64,000 nucleotides of DNA, taken from contig NZ_FOCX01000022.1 in assembly GCF_900110215.1 (NCBI RefSeq), positions 1 to 64,000 on the forward strand, read 5' to 3'. Below the pieces are notes generated by a model. It saw only the letters and a list, made by a program, of their open reading frames with translations, ran no database searches and was not told where the DNA came from. Below are positions 53,874 to 63,175 of this stretch, piece by piece (position 1 is the stretch's first letter; each line of letters begins with the position of its first letter). Origin of the DNA: Halorientalis persicus (GTDB lineage Archaea; Halobacteriota; Halobacteria; Halobacteriales; Haloarculaceae). A program made the translations under genes and the position numbers.

Positions 53874-55331
53874 ATGAGTGACGCCGACGTCGATCGGGTT
53901 CGGGTGCTACACGTCGACGACGATCCCGAAATCGTCGACCTGGCCGCGACCTTTCTCCGCCGCGAGGACGACCGCCTCGAAGTGACCTCCGCGGAGACCG
54001 CCGAGGAGGCACTCGACAGCGTCCGCGCGGGTGACGTTCACTGTCTCGTCAGCGACTACCACCTTCCGGATATGGACTGTGCCGAGTTCGTGGCGGCCGT
54101 CCACGACATCGAACCGGACCTCCCGTTTATTCTGTTTACCGGCCGCGATCGCGCGCGCATCGACGCCGACATCGAGTCTGCTATCACCGGCTACCTCCAG
54201 AAGGGGTCGGGCACGGAACGGTACGCGACGCTGGCCGCGGAGATCCTCGCGGCCGTCGGCCAGAGCGAACGCGTCGACACCGACGGAGGATCAGAACCCT
54301 CGGCGCGACCCGAACTGGCCGATCTCGATCTGGGCGGGCAGGAGGCAGTCCTCGCGAACGCACTCGACACCGTCCAGGACGGCTTTTTCGTCCTCGACCG
54401 CGAGCGGACCGTCGTCTACTGGAACGAATCGATTCCCGGTGTGACCGGGTACGAGAACGGAGAACTCGACGGTATGGATCCGACCACGTTCTTCGCGCCC
54501 GGCGATCGCGAGCGGGTCACCGACGCTATCGAGGAGGCCTTCGAGACCGGGCAAGCCACCGTCGAGGCCGCCGTCCAGCGTCGCGACGGCGGCGAGGTTC
54601 CGGTCGAGTTCCGTGGCTCCCGACTGACGGATGAGGCCGGCGAGACCGTCGGCGTCGCCGGGGTCGCCCGTGACATCTCCGACCGGATCGCCTACGAACG
54701 TGAACTCGAACGGCAGAACGAACGCCTCGAAGAGCTGATCGGCGCGGTTTCACACGACCTCCGAAACCCGCTGAACGTCATTTCGGGCCGGCTCCAGCTG
54801 GCCCGCGAACTGGACGACGCCGAGGAACACTTCGACGCGGTCAAGCGCTCGACCGAACGGATGGAGACGCTGATCGACGACCTCGTCACGCTGGCTCGGA
54901 AAGGCAAGCCGGTCGAGGACACCGAATCGGTGGCTCTCGCATCGCTGGTCGAGACCGTGTGGGATGACTGTGAGGCACCCGAGGCGTCGATCCACGTCGA
55001 GACTGACCGTCGACTCCTGGCCGACCGCGACCGCCTCCGGCGATTGCTCGAACAGGTGCTGGACAACGCGGTCACACACGCCGGGCCAGACGTGACCGTG
55101 ACCGTCGCCGACGTGGCCGACGGCTTCTACGTCGCCGACGACGGGCCAGGCATCCCCGAACAGGATCGGGACCGTCTGCTCGAATACGGGGAGACGACCG
55201 ATCACGAGGCCTCCGGGCTGGGACTGGCGCTGACCCGGCGGATCGCCGAGGCACACGGCTGGTCGCTCCGAATCGTAGACAGCACCGACGGCGGGACGCG
55301 CATCGAGATCACCGGCGTCGGGGCCGAGTAA
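53874..55331 (+). CDS. Response regulator-PAS-histidine kinase
   Basis: 485 aa. Receiver domain first (VLHVDDDPEIVDLA, phospho-Asp in LVSDYHLPDMD, FTGR, QKG), then PAS (about 155-275). The H-box is IGAVSHDLRNPLNVISG, and the ATPase domain has VLDNAVTHAG, DDGPGI and ASGLGLALT. No membrane segment, so it is a cytosolic phosphorelay protein. Its stop directly abuts the convergent REC-PAS gene. Confidence 0.9.
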   Translation: MSDADVDRVRVLHVDDDPEIVDLAATFLRREDDRLEVTSAETAEEALDSVRAGDVHCLVSDYHLPDMDCAEFVAAVHDIEPDLPFILFTGRDRARIDADIESAITGYLQKGSGTERYATLAAEILAAVGQSERVDTDGGSEPSARPELADLDLGGQEAVLANALDTVQDGFFVLDRERTVVYWNESIPGVTGYENGELDGMDPTTFFAPGDRERVTDAIEEAFETGQATVEAAVQRRDGGEVPVEFRGSRLTDEAGETVGVAGVARDISDRIAYERELERQNERLEELIGAVSHDLRNPLNVISGRLQLARELDDAEEHFDAVKRSTERMETLIDDLVTLARKGKPVEDTESVALASLVETVWDDCEAPEASIHVETDRRLLADRDRLRRLLEQVLDNAVTHAGPDVTVTVADVADGFYVADDGPGIPEQDRDRLLEYGETTDHEASGLGLALTRRIAEAHGWSLRIVDSTDGGTRIEITGVGAE

Positions 55332-56525
55332 TCACTCCCGTTCGGTCACGTCGCGAAGCACGCCGACCGAGCCCTGAAACTGGTCGTCCTCGTCGGTGAT
55401 GACGGCGACGTTGGCCTCGTAACACCGCACTTCGTCGTCGACAGTCTGGGTCGCGAACTCGAAGACTCCCCAGCGGCGGTCGCGGTCCGCGAGCAGGTCG
55501 GCGATCAGTTCCCGTCCCCGTTCCAGGTCTTCTTCACGCATGAATCGAGAGACGTGTGCGCCCTCGACGAACTCGCGGTCGTACCCGATGTGTTCGAGGA
55601 AGGCTCGATTGACCCACGTGAGTCGCTCGTCGGGGTCGAGCAGGTACACGGGGTCGCCGACGTTCTCGACGACGCGCTGGTACCCCTCCAGATCCTGCTC
55701 GCGACGCTTGCGCTCGTCGATGGCCCGGGTCGTGACGACGAAGCCGTTGACCAGCGGCTCGTCGAGCAGGTTCCGCCCGCGGGCCTCGACCCAGCGCCAG
55801 TCGCCGTCGGCGTCTTCGATGCGGAACTCGGCGCTGGGCGCGCGCTCTTTGTCGATGACGCCGTCGTAGAACTCCTCGCGCAGGCGTCGCCAGTCGTCGG
55901 GGTGGATCCGGTCGTACGGGACGGTGCCTTTCAGGTCATCGACGGAGTGGCCGAGAACCTCCGTGATCGTCTCGTTTTGATACGTGATCGCCGCCCCTGG
56001 GCGGACGACGCTGATCATATCTGGGTTGGCCGCCAGCAGGCGCTGGGCCCGCTTGCCGCGGCGCGTTTCGCTCAGTTCCTCTCGATACGCCGAACAGAGG
56101 TCCACGACGTGTTCGGCGAGTACCCCGGTCGGATCTTCCGTGTCGGTCGTCACGTAGTCGTCGACGCCCGCGGAGATGGCGTCACTGGCGAGTACTTCGT
56201 CGCCGTCCGCGGCAAAGAGGACGATGGGCAGTTCGTCCTGTTTCTTGCGCACCGCGTCGACGAACGCCACTGGGTCGTACTCGGCATCGTCCGTACAGAC
56301 GAGGCAGTCGAACGGCTCCTCCGTGTCGGCCAGCGGACTCCGCATCTGTGGGTCGATCCGCTGTTGGGCTTCGGCGATCCGCTCCAGTCCACCCTCGAAG
56401 GTCTCCTCCACGACCACCGTGACCGCCGGATCGACGCGCTCGAACCCCGCTCGAATCCAGTCAGCCACCTCCTCGCCACCGCCGACGTAACACACTCTGA
56501 GCGGACCTCGACCGACCTGTACCAT
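55332..56525 (-). CDS. Receiver-like plus two PAS domains, no kinase
   Basis: 397 aa. The N-terminal 150 residues resemble a receiver with LVCTDDAEYDP at the phospho site and VLFAADG. Two PAS domains follow (about 160-275, 280-397: LAANPDMISVVRPG; VVENVGDPVYLLDPDERL). It ends at DVTERE, exactly where a kinase H-box usually begins, with no output module. It may be a natural adaptor or have lost its kinase. Confidence 0.83.
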   Translation of the reverse strand: MVQVGRGPLRVCYVGGGEEVADWIRAGFERVDPAVTVVVEETFEGGLERIAEAQQRIDPQMRSPLADTEEPFDCLVCTDDAEYDPVAFVDAVRKKQDELPIVLFAADGDEVLASDAISAGVDDYVTTDTEDPTGVLAEHVVDLCSAYREELSETRRGKRAQRLLAANPDMISVVRPGAAITYQNETITEVLGHSVDDLKGTVPYDRIHPDDWRRLREEFYDGVIDKERAPSAEFRIEDADGDWRWVEARGRNLLDEPLVNGFVVTTRAIDERKRREQDLEGYQRVVENVGDPVYLLDPDERLTWVNRAFLEHIGYDREFVEGAHVSRFMREEDLERGRELIADLLADRDRRWGVFEFATQTVDDEVRCYEANVAVITDEDDQFQGSVGVLRDVTERE

Positions 56526-56954
56526 TGATCATCAACTGCGTGCGTTTCGTGATAAGTGTTGGCAACACATCGAATCCAGCTCGCAGTTTAAACCATCCGG
56601 TCCGTTCTCTACGTTTAATTTCACGTTGACAGGATCGTTTCTTATCTCGATCGTCGCAGTGAACCCTGAACACACGATCGTGGCATTCGCGCGTTCCACT
56701 GCCTGACGGTCGGAAGCGTACGGCCGTTCGACCGTCACGAACCGACGACCATGCCACACGACACGACAGACGCAAGCACCGATTTTGCACCGCTCGTACC
56801 CGAGATGCCCCGGGCCGTCACCCAACCCGATGGCGGTACGCGTGCCGCCGGGTCACGGTCAGAGGCGTTGTCGACGCGCCGCCGATCCGGCGTCCGAGGT
56901 GGACGCGCCGCTGGTGCCGGACCTGCGTTGAACGGAAAACGGAGAATCGCTATC
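56526..56954. other. Intergenic region between REC-PAS gene and cox3
   Basis: About 430 bp. ORFs on both strands are short or biased and resemble nothing known. AT-rich patches (TTTAAACC, TTTAATTTC near 56587-56625) may hold the REC-PAS promoter. Confidence 0.4.
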
Positions 56955-57824
56955 TTAGATGCCGAACTCCGCGCCGACGTAGAGCACGACGACGAGGAAG
57001 ATCCACACGACGTCGACGAAGTGCCAGTACATCGAGACCGTGCTGACCGAGGTGTGACGCTCCGCGGAGTACTGGCCCAGCAGGCCGCGGATGAACACGA
57101 TCGACAGGAGGATCGCACCCAGCGTCACGTGGAGGCCGTGCAGGCCGGTCAGGCCGAAGAAGGCACTGCCGAACACCGCGCCCTGAAACTCCAGTCCACG
57201 GTGGACGATAAACTCGTAGTACTCGTAGACCTGGCCGGCGATGAAGATGATCCCGAGCAGTAACGTCGTGCCCAGCAGTCCGAGGAACTGTTTGCGATTG
57301 TTCTTCAGGAGGCCGGTGTGTGCGAAGTGTAGCGTGAAACTGCTGGCGATCAGGATCAGCGTGTTCACGATCACCAGTGTCCCGAACAGTTCGGGCAGTT
57401 CACCCGGGGGCCACGTGCCCGCCCGGATGAAGAAGTAGTAGACGAACCCGGCTCCGAAGGTGGCGATCTCCGTCCCGAGGAACAGTATCATCGCCAGCCG
57501 CAACGTCGAGTCGTCGTGTTCACCGGTGCCGTGCTCCCAGAAGTTGACCACGAAGGCGTGATAGAGCCAGCCGTACAGGCCGCCGAGGAACAACACCGCG
57601 CTCGCGATGAAGGCCCCCGGCCCGACCATCGGGCCGACGATGGCGCTGTCACCTCGACCCAGCACGTACAGTGCTGCGCCGATGTAGAAGCCGCTCGCAC
57701 CGAGAGCCGTGATGAACGGCCACCAGCTGGCTTCACCGAACCCGCGCGGCCAGTCCTCGACCGCGGGCAGGTGGTGACCGCCGTGGCCACCGTGGTCGTC
57801 CGAAGTTTCGTCTGCGACGCCCAT
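56955..57824 (-). CDS. Cytochrome c oxidase subunit III
   Basis: 289 aa with seven hydrophobic helices. A His-rich N-terminus (HGGHGGHH) precedes family motifs ASWWPFITALG, STLRLAMILFLGTEIATFGAGFVYYFF, FFGLTGLHGLHVTLG and SMYWHFVDVVWIFLV. It belongs to the haem-copper terminal oxidase. Subunits I and II are not in the window. Divergent from the membrane protein at 57975. Confidence 0.95.
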   Translation of the reverse strand: MGVADETSDDHGGHGGHHLPAVEDWPRGFGEASWWPFITALGASGFYIGAALYVLGRGDSAIVGPMVGPGAFIASAVLFLGGLYGWLYHAFVVNFWEHGTGEHDDSTLRLAMILFLGTEIATFGAGFVYYFFIRAGTWPPGELPELFGTLVIVNTLILIASSFTLHFAHTGLLKNNRKQFLGLLGTTLLLGIIFIAGQVYEYYEFIVHRGLEFQGAVFGSAFFGLTGLHGLHVTLGAILLSIVFIRGLLGQYSAERHTSVSTVSMYWHFVDVVWIFLVVVLYVGAEFGI

Positions 57825-57974
57825 ATGTGAATGAGGCTTACGAGTCGACCGGTAAAAACCTGCCCAAGTCGTCGCCGCTGGGCCCCACTCCCGGCCGTTG
57901 CCCGACGCCCTCGGGGTGACCGGTCCCGTCCCATTCCGGAAGCTACTCCACCGGTCCATCCCAAGCGCGGACAG

Positions 57975-59372
57975 ATGGTGGGTACCTCGCTCCGTCGCTA
58001 CTGTGGCTGCCTCCTCGTTCCGGTACTCGCCGGCACCCTGTTCGTGGGGACGGCAGCGGCACACGGCGGCAGTCTCGGCGCTGGCGGCCGGGAGTCCATA
58101 CAGATTCCGACCTGGCTGTTCCTCCTCACCGGCGGCGGCGCGGTCGGAGCCTCGTTCCTGCTCTCGTCGTTCGTCACCGATCGGCTGTTCGTCCGGACGT
58201 TCCACGGCTGGGGTCGCGACGCCATCGTCCCCGCCCGTCGCCTCCTCGTCGTCCTCGGCCAGCTCGCCGGTCTGGCCGGGCTCGCGGCCGTCCTCGTGAT
58301 CGGCTTTCTCGGCCCGGATGCCGCGCTGGCCAATCTGGGCCTGTTGCTCGTCTGGGTCGGCTGGTGGGCCGGATTCACCATGACGGCCTATCTCGTCGGG
58401 AATACCTGGCCGGTCCTCAACCCCTTCCGGACGGTCGCGCGCGTCCTCCCGACGCTCGACTGGCCGTACCCCGACCGCCTCGGAGCCTGGCCCAGCGTCG
58501 TCGGCCTGCTCGCGCTGATCTGGCTCGAAGTCGTCAGCCCGCTGGCCGACGATCCCAGATTGCTCGCGACCACGATCCTCGGCTACGCAGCCGTGACCCT
58601 CGCGGGCGCGTTCCTCTTCGGTCCCGACCGGTGGTTCGCGGACGCCGATCCCGTTGCCCGTGTCTTCCGGTACTACGGCCGGGTCGCACCCCTGACTCGT
58701 GACGACGACGGCGTCCGAATCCGACTCCGGTTGCCCGGGAGCGCGCTCACGGACGCCCGCCTCGTCGACGGCCTCGACGAGGTCGCCTTCGTCGTCGCGC
58801 TCGTCTGGGTCACCACCTACGACGGACTGGTCGCGACCCCGCTGTGGCGCGGATTCGCCACCTGGATCGTCGGCGTCGGCGTCCCGCCCGCGATCCTGTA
58901 CCCGGCCGTGCTGGTCGCCGGCTACGTCGTCTTTCTCGGCGCGTACTGGCTGGCGGCCCGCGGCGCGCGCCGCCTGGCCGACTCGTACGTCTCGACGCGG
59001 GTCCTGGCCCAGCGGTTCGCGCCGCCGCTTTTGGCCATCGCCGCCGGCTACCACCTGGCCCACTATCTGGAGTATTTCCTCTCGCTCGCTCCGGCCGCAC
59101 TCGCGGTCGCGCCGACGCCGCTGGCCGGGCCCGCCACCGGGGAAGTCCCCATCGGCGTGGTTCCCGGCTGGTTCGGGGCGCTCAACCTCACGTTCGTCCT
59201 GCTGGGGCACCTGCTGGCGATCTGGGTCGCCCACGCCGCCGCGTTCGACCGGTTTCCCGGTCGACTCCAGGCCATCCGGAGCCAGTACACGTTCACGCTG
59301 GTGATGATCTGTTACACCATGGCCAGCCTCTGGATCGTCTCGCAACCGACCGTCACCCCACCGTTCCTATGA
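57975..59372 (+). CDS. Polytopic membrane protein, unknown, near oxidase gene
   Basis: 465 aa. A signal-like N-terminus (VPVLAGTLFVGTAAAHGG) is followed by about twelve helices. Paired His residues (AAGYHLAHYLEYF, LLGHLLAIWVAHAAAF) could bind haem or metal. As recalled, it resembles a haloarchaeal family found beside oxidase genes. The stop overlaps the next start (ATGA). Confidence 0.75.
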   Translation: MVGTSLRRYCGCLLVPVLAGTLFVGTAAAHGGSLGAGGRESIQIPTWLFLLTGGGAVGASFLLSSFVTDRLFVRTFHGWGRDAIVPARRLLVVLGQLAGLAGLAAVLVIGFLGPDAALANLGLLLVWVGWWAGFTMTAYLVGNTWPVLNPFRTVARVLPTLDWPYPDRLGAWPSVVGLLALIWLEVVSPLADDPRLLATTILGYAAVTLAGAFLFGPDRWFADADPVARVFRYYGRVAPLTRDDDGVRIRLRLPGSALTDARLVDGLDEVAFVVALVWVTTYDGLVATPLWRGFATWIVGVGVPPAILYPAVLVAGYVVFLGAYWLAARGARRLADSYVSTRVLAQRFAPPLLAIAAGYHLAHYLEYFLSLAPAALAVAPTPLAGPATGEVPIGVVPGWFGALNLTFVLLGHLLAIWVAHAAAFDRFPGRLQAIRSQYTFTLVMICYTMASLWIVSQPTVTPPFL

Positions 59373-59692
59373 CCGGCACCGACAACCCGACCGACCGAAG
59401 CGGTACCACTGCTGGAAACGACCGGAATCCGGTTCCCGAGGAGTACGACCTCCCGCCCGACGCCGACCCGGCGGTCTGTGGCTACTGTGGTGCGCCGTTC
59501 GCCGACGAGGAACTGCTGGCGCTCCACCGCGGTATCGACCACGCCACCGCCCTCGACGCGGCCGAACGGGAGGCGTTCGACGAGGCCTACGAGAGCGAGG
59601 AAGAGCGCCTGCGGCTGTTTCGGCTGAAAGCGCTCGGTGCGCTGGTCCTCCTGTATTTCGGCCTGTTGATGACCTACTCCGTGTTCGCTTAG
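59369..59692 (+). CDS. C2H2-like zinc-finger membrane microprotein
   Basis: 107 aa. A zinc finger C-x2-C-x12-H-x4-H (VCGYCGAPFADEELLALHRGIDH) and one C-terminal membrane helix (ALGALVLLYFGLLMTYSVF). The start overlaps the stop of the membrane protein gene, so the two are translationally coupled. Its end overlaps the convergent prenyl synthase by 4 nt. Confidence 0.78.
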   Translation: MTGTDNPTDRSGTTAGNDRNPVPEEYDLPPDADPAVCGYCGAPFADEELLALHRGIDHATALDAAEREAFDEAYESEEERLRLFRLKALGALVLLYFGLLMTYSVFA

Positions 59693-60753
59693 ACGTCCCG
59701 TTCGATCACGAAACGGGTGAACGCCGCGAGCTTGTCTTTCGGTTCGGGTTCCAGATCCAGTCCGTCGAGGTGGGTCCGCGCCCGCTCGGCGAGCGCCTGG
59801 GCCCGCTCCCGGGCGTACTCGACGGCTCCCGTCGATTGGTAGAGGTCGAGGGCCCACTCGATCTCATCGTCGGTGTTGTCCTCGGCCCAGAGGATCTCTT
59901 CGAGGCGGGCGGCCTCCTCCGGCGTCGCGTTCTCGACGGCGTGGATGGCCATGAGGGTCTTTTTACCCTCCCGGATGTCGTTCCCGAAGGCCTTCCCGAA
60001 CTCGCCGGCCTGGTCCAGCGAGTGCTCGACGTCGAGGATGTCGTCGCCGATCTGGAAGGCGATGGACATCTGCTGGGCGTAGTTGGCGACGGCATCCTCG
60101 ACCGCATCGGACTGCCCGGTGACGATGGCCGCCAGTCGCGCCACGATCCGCCCGAGACAGCCGGTCTTGCAGGCACACATCTCGAGATACTCCGCCTCGG
60201 TGATGTCGACTTCCCGCTCGTTGTGCCAGGTGATGTCCATCCCCTGTCCGAGATGCGTGCGGTTGAGCTCGTGCATCAGCATCTCGTAGGCCGCGAGTCG
60301 CGTCTCGGCGTCGAGATCGCCCGGATCGTGGGTGATGACTTTCAGCGGGAGGAAATACATCGCGTTGCCGGCGTTCAGCGCGATGTCAGTCCCGAACTCG
60401 TGGTGGATCGCCGCCTCGCCACGCCGCATCTCGGCCCCGTCTTCCACGTCGTCGACGATGATCGTCCCATTGTGGAGGATTTCGGGGATACAGGCGTAGG
60501 GCAGGTACTCCTCCGGGTCCTCGCCGAAGGCATCGACCAAAAGCAAGAACACGACTGCTCGCCACCGTTTACCCCCTCTGTCCAGCAGTTCCCAGATCGG
60601 GTCGGCCAGCGCGACCTGGATCGCCTCGGGGTCGTACGCGTAGGTCGGTGGGCCGAAAAACGCCGCGAGATACTCCTCGTCGACGACTCGCGGGAGCAAC
60701 TCCTCGATGGCCTCGTCGACCACCGGACGCCACTCCCTGAGCACGTCTCGCAT
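59689..60753 (-). CDS. Polyprenyl diphosphate synthase (GGPP synthase-like)
   Basis: 354 aa from MRDVLREW. First Asp-rich motif DDVED in IIVDDVEDGAEMRRG and second GDDILD in FQIGDDILDVEHSL are present. GGKRWR starts the substrate site. It joins isopentenyl units, supplying lipids and carotenoids. A Cys pair in CACKTGC is unusual. Chain length cannot be told. Confidence 0.9.
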   Translation of the reverse strand: MRDVLREWRPVVDEAIEELLPRVVDEEYLAAFFGPPTYAYDPEAIQVALADPIWELLDRGGKRWRAVVFLLLVDAFGEDPEEYLPYACIPEILHNGTIIVDDVEDGAEMRRGEAAIHHEFGTDIALNAGNAMYFLPLKVITHDPGDLDAETRLAAYEMLMHELNRTHLGQGMDITWHNEREVDITEAEYLEMCACKTGCLGRIVARLAAIVTGQSDAVEDAVANYAQQMSIAFQIGDDILDVEHSLDQAGEFGKAFGNDIREGKKTLMAIHAVENATPEEAARLEEILWAEDNTDDEIEWALDLYQSTGAVEYARERAQALAERARTHLDGLDLEPEPKDKLAAFTRFVIERDV

Positions 60754-60866
60754 AACCGAGTGGTCGCGCCCGTCCCTCAAAAGCATTCAGAAACGCACGC
60801 GCCCCGCTCGTCGCCACCTCCGTCGAGACCGCACGCTTTTGCCTGCCGGGGCCCCACGGGACACCG

Positions 60867-61634
60867 ATGAGTGATCCAGCCGAGCGGGCGACCGTCGGCG
60901 TCGTCGGGGAGCGAGCGGCCGAGCGCGTCGCCACCGCCGTCGCGGACGCCGGCGGGACACCCGAGACCGGCGATCTCGACTCCGTGCTCGCATCCGCACC
61001 CGACGCCCTCGTCATCGCCGGCGAGAACGCACTGTCGACCCTGGCCGCACGGTCGGAGCTGCCCGAGACGCCGGTGCTCCCAGTCGGTGCGGACCGTGGC
61101 GTCCGGTCGGTTCCGCGGTCGGCCGTCGACGATGCGGTGGACGCTCTCGTCGCCGGTGCGGGCGAGCTCACGCCCTATCCCGTTCTCGGCGTCCACGTCG
61201 GCGACCGCCGCCAGGCTCGCGCGCTCGCGGACGTGACCCTTCTCACTGCCGAGCCGGCGCGCATCTCCGAGTACGCGGTCGCGACCGACGGGACCACCGT
61301 CGCCCAGTTCCGGGCCGACGGCGTGGTCGTCGCCACCCCTGCAGGTTCGCACGGGTACGCGCGCCGCGTCGATGCGCCCGTGGTCGCCCACGGCACCGGT
61401 GTCGCGGCCGTCGTCCCCATCGCACCGTTCGCGACAGACGCTGATCACTGGATTCTCGACCTCGACAGTGTTACCCTGCGCGTCGAACGTGACGAAGTGC
61501 CCGTCGAGTTACTGGCCGACGACCGTCGCGTCGACGGGATCGATCCCGGCGTGCCGGTCTCACTCTCGGTCGTCGACACGCTCTCCGTGCTCACAGTCCC
61601 GGAAAGTACTCACCCCGACACGGGCCCAGGCTGA
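60867..61634 (+). CDS. NAD-kinase-like protein with degenerate motif
   Basis: 255 aa. The C-terminal part keeps the NAD kinase layout: DGVVVATPAGSHGYARRV (normally STPTGSTAY), then VPIAPF. The GGDGT motif that binds phosphate is replaced by AGENALS. So it is probably a catalytically altered paralogue or a sugar/lipid-kinase-like relative. Divergent from the prenyl synthase. Confidence 0.72.
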   Translation: MSDPAERATVGVVGERAAERVATAVADAGGTPETGDLDSVLASAPDALVIAGENALSTLAARSELPETPVLPVGADRGVRSVPRSAVDDAVDALVAGAGELTPYPVLGVHVGDRRQARALADVTLLTAEPARISEYAVATDGTTVAQFRADGVVVATPAGSHGYARRVDAPVVAHGTGVAAVVPIAPFATDADHWILDLDSVTLRVERDEVPVELLADDRRVDGIDPGVPVSLSVVDTLSVLTVPESTHPDTGPG

Positions 61635-61691
61635 CCCGCTCGCGCGGACGGATTGGAAAAACACTAAAGCGTCACGGACGGAGTTTCGGAT

Positions 61692-62132
61692 ATGCAACCT
61701 TCGGTAACGCTGTTTGGCCCGCTGGATGCGATCCTGGGTGGCCAGATGGAGTACGTGCTGTTGGCGCTCGCCGTGATCAACATCGGGACTCGCGCGTTCA
61801 CCTACCGCCAACACGTCAAGCAGGCCGAGGAGGACGGTGCGGACGCGATCTCGCGAAACCCGATCCACGCTGCGAGCAACGTCGTGTTCGTGCTCGCGGC
61901 GTTCTACTACACGACCTTGCACCAGCACTCGGGGATCGTCGCCTCCGTCCTCGTCGTCGGCGTGTTCATCGCTGACTTCTTCGAGTTCGAGGCCCGCAAG
62001 GTCGAGGCTCGCCGCGGCATCGACATCGAACGACCCAAGGGTGCTATCGGCGCGTCCCTGCTCGCGCTGGCGTACATCGCATACCTCAGCCTCTTTTTCC
62101 TGGTCGAGGGCCTCGTCGGTCGGATCATCTGA
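61692..62132 (+). CDS. Small four-helix membrane protein, unknown
   Basis: 146 aa with four hydrophobic helices (about 18-35, 58-74, 80-98, 118-140) and a charged loop (YRQHVKQAEEDGADAISRNP). Common among haloarchaea as recalled, function unknown. Confidence 0.72.
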   Translation: MQPSVTLFGPLDAILGGQMEYVLLALAVINIGTRAFTYRQHVKQAEEDGADAISRNPIHAASNVVFVLAAFYYTTLHQHSGIVASVLVVGVFIADFFEFEARKVEARRGIDIERPKGAIGASLLALAYIAYLSLFFLVEGLVGRII

Positions 62133-62479
62133 TCGCGACCCGTTCTCGACCGCGCCGTTCTCCCCCCAGCCCGCCGTCCAGCGTCCGTCGATTCGATACG
62201 GCGCCTCGAGTGTCTGTCTACTAACTGCCCATGTCAGCGATCGGTGTCCGTCCTGATCGCTCCCCCGCACGTCGAGATATCCCGTCCGTACTGCTCGGGC
62301 AGCGCACCCGCGAGGTTGCTATCCGGACGGGACACGTCCTTCTGTGACTGAACGGAACCCGTCCGAGGTCAGTCTCGACGGGACAGGAATACCTGAGCGC
62401 AACAGTGGCGAGAAGTCGACGGTGATCGTGCCGTCCCACGCGACGGTGGGCGACGGTCGAAAAGTGTCTCGAACTCCGA
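62133..62479. other. Intergenic region
   Basis: About 350 bp. Small ORFs exist but lack support. Nothing else seen. Confidence 0.4.
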
Positions 62480-62746
62480 TCAGCTACCGCGTTCGGCCAG
62501 CGCCTCGCGCGCCTGGTCGAGCAGCGGGATGACGACCCAGAACGTCAGCGCGCCCAGGATCGCGAACCAGAACAGCGCGTCCTTCAGGAACAGGCCGACG
62601 CTGCCGTAGACGTCGGGGTTCGTCGGCGGCGGCGCGAGCAACTGTCCTTCCTCGAAGCTTTTGGTGGTGTACCAGCCTGCGAGCACCATCCAGGCCAGCC
62701 CCGCGGATGTCAGGATTCCGAGACCCTTGGCGAATTCGTCAGCCAT
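62480..62746 (-). CDS. Small two-helix membrane protein of the cytochrome b cluster
   Basis: 88 aa from MADEFAKGLGILTSAGL. Two hydrophobic helices (about 10-26, 54-76). The start overlaps the preceding gene by 8 nt, showing coupling. Likely an accessory subunit or assembly protein of the cytochrome bc-type complex (inference). Confidence 0.72.
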   Translation of the reverse strand: MADEFAKGLGILTSAGLAWMVLAGWYTTKSFEEGQLLAPPPTNPDVYGSVGLFLKDALFWFAILGALTFWVVIPLLDQAREALAERGS

Positions 62747-63125
62747 TATCTGTATTTTCGTCGGTGTCGTCTTTAGACTTTCCCATTCCCTCCGCACGGA
62801 ACCGGGTCGAGAACGCGTAAGCCGCGGCTCCGGCCAGGATGAGCCCGATGGCCACCAGCGCCGCGACCGGCTGGATCTCGTCGAGCGAGGCCGTCGCCCG
62901 GTTGGTCGCCGAGTCCAGCAACACGAACCCGCCGACGACGGTCACGATCGCAAACAGCGTCGTGAACACCGTAACCGCCTTGTAAACCCGCATCGGGACC
63001 TCGATGTCACGGTCGGCACTTCCGTCGCCGTCGGCCCCGGTCACGGCCGATCCGCTCGTCGACGGATCGTCGGGGGTGGTCGCTGTCGGCTCCTCGGACG
63101 GATCGGGCTGGTCGGCGGGTGTCAT
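62739..63125 (-). CDS. Membrane protein of the cytochrome b cluster
   Basis: 128 aa. A disordered acidic N-terminus (1-42) is followed by two hydrophobic helices (about 50-70, 86-105) and a charged tail. It lies 50 nt after the cytochrome b gene and overlaps the next gene, hence one operon. Function unknown. Confidence 0.72.
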   Translation of the reverse strand: MTPADQPDPSEEPTATTPDDPSTSGSAVTGADGDGSADRDIEVPMRVYKAVTVFTTLFAIVTVVGGFVLLDSATNRATASLDEIQPVAALVAIGLILAGAAAYAFSTRFRAEGMGKSKDDTDENTDNG

Positions 63126-63175
63126 GGGAAAAGGATGCGGTGAAATAGGCGGTCGAAATCAGGCGGGTCGGGCCG

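Noticed and set aside
56532-56825. 97-codon frame on the minus strand upstream of the REC-PAS gene
   Set aside because: Not acidic, no recognisable domain and it overlaps promoter-like AT patches.
57825-59345. Long N-terminal extension of cox3 on the minus strand
   Set aside because: It is the shadow of the membrane protein gene; the family start lies at 57824.
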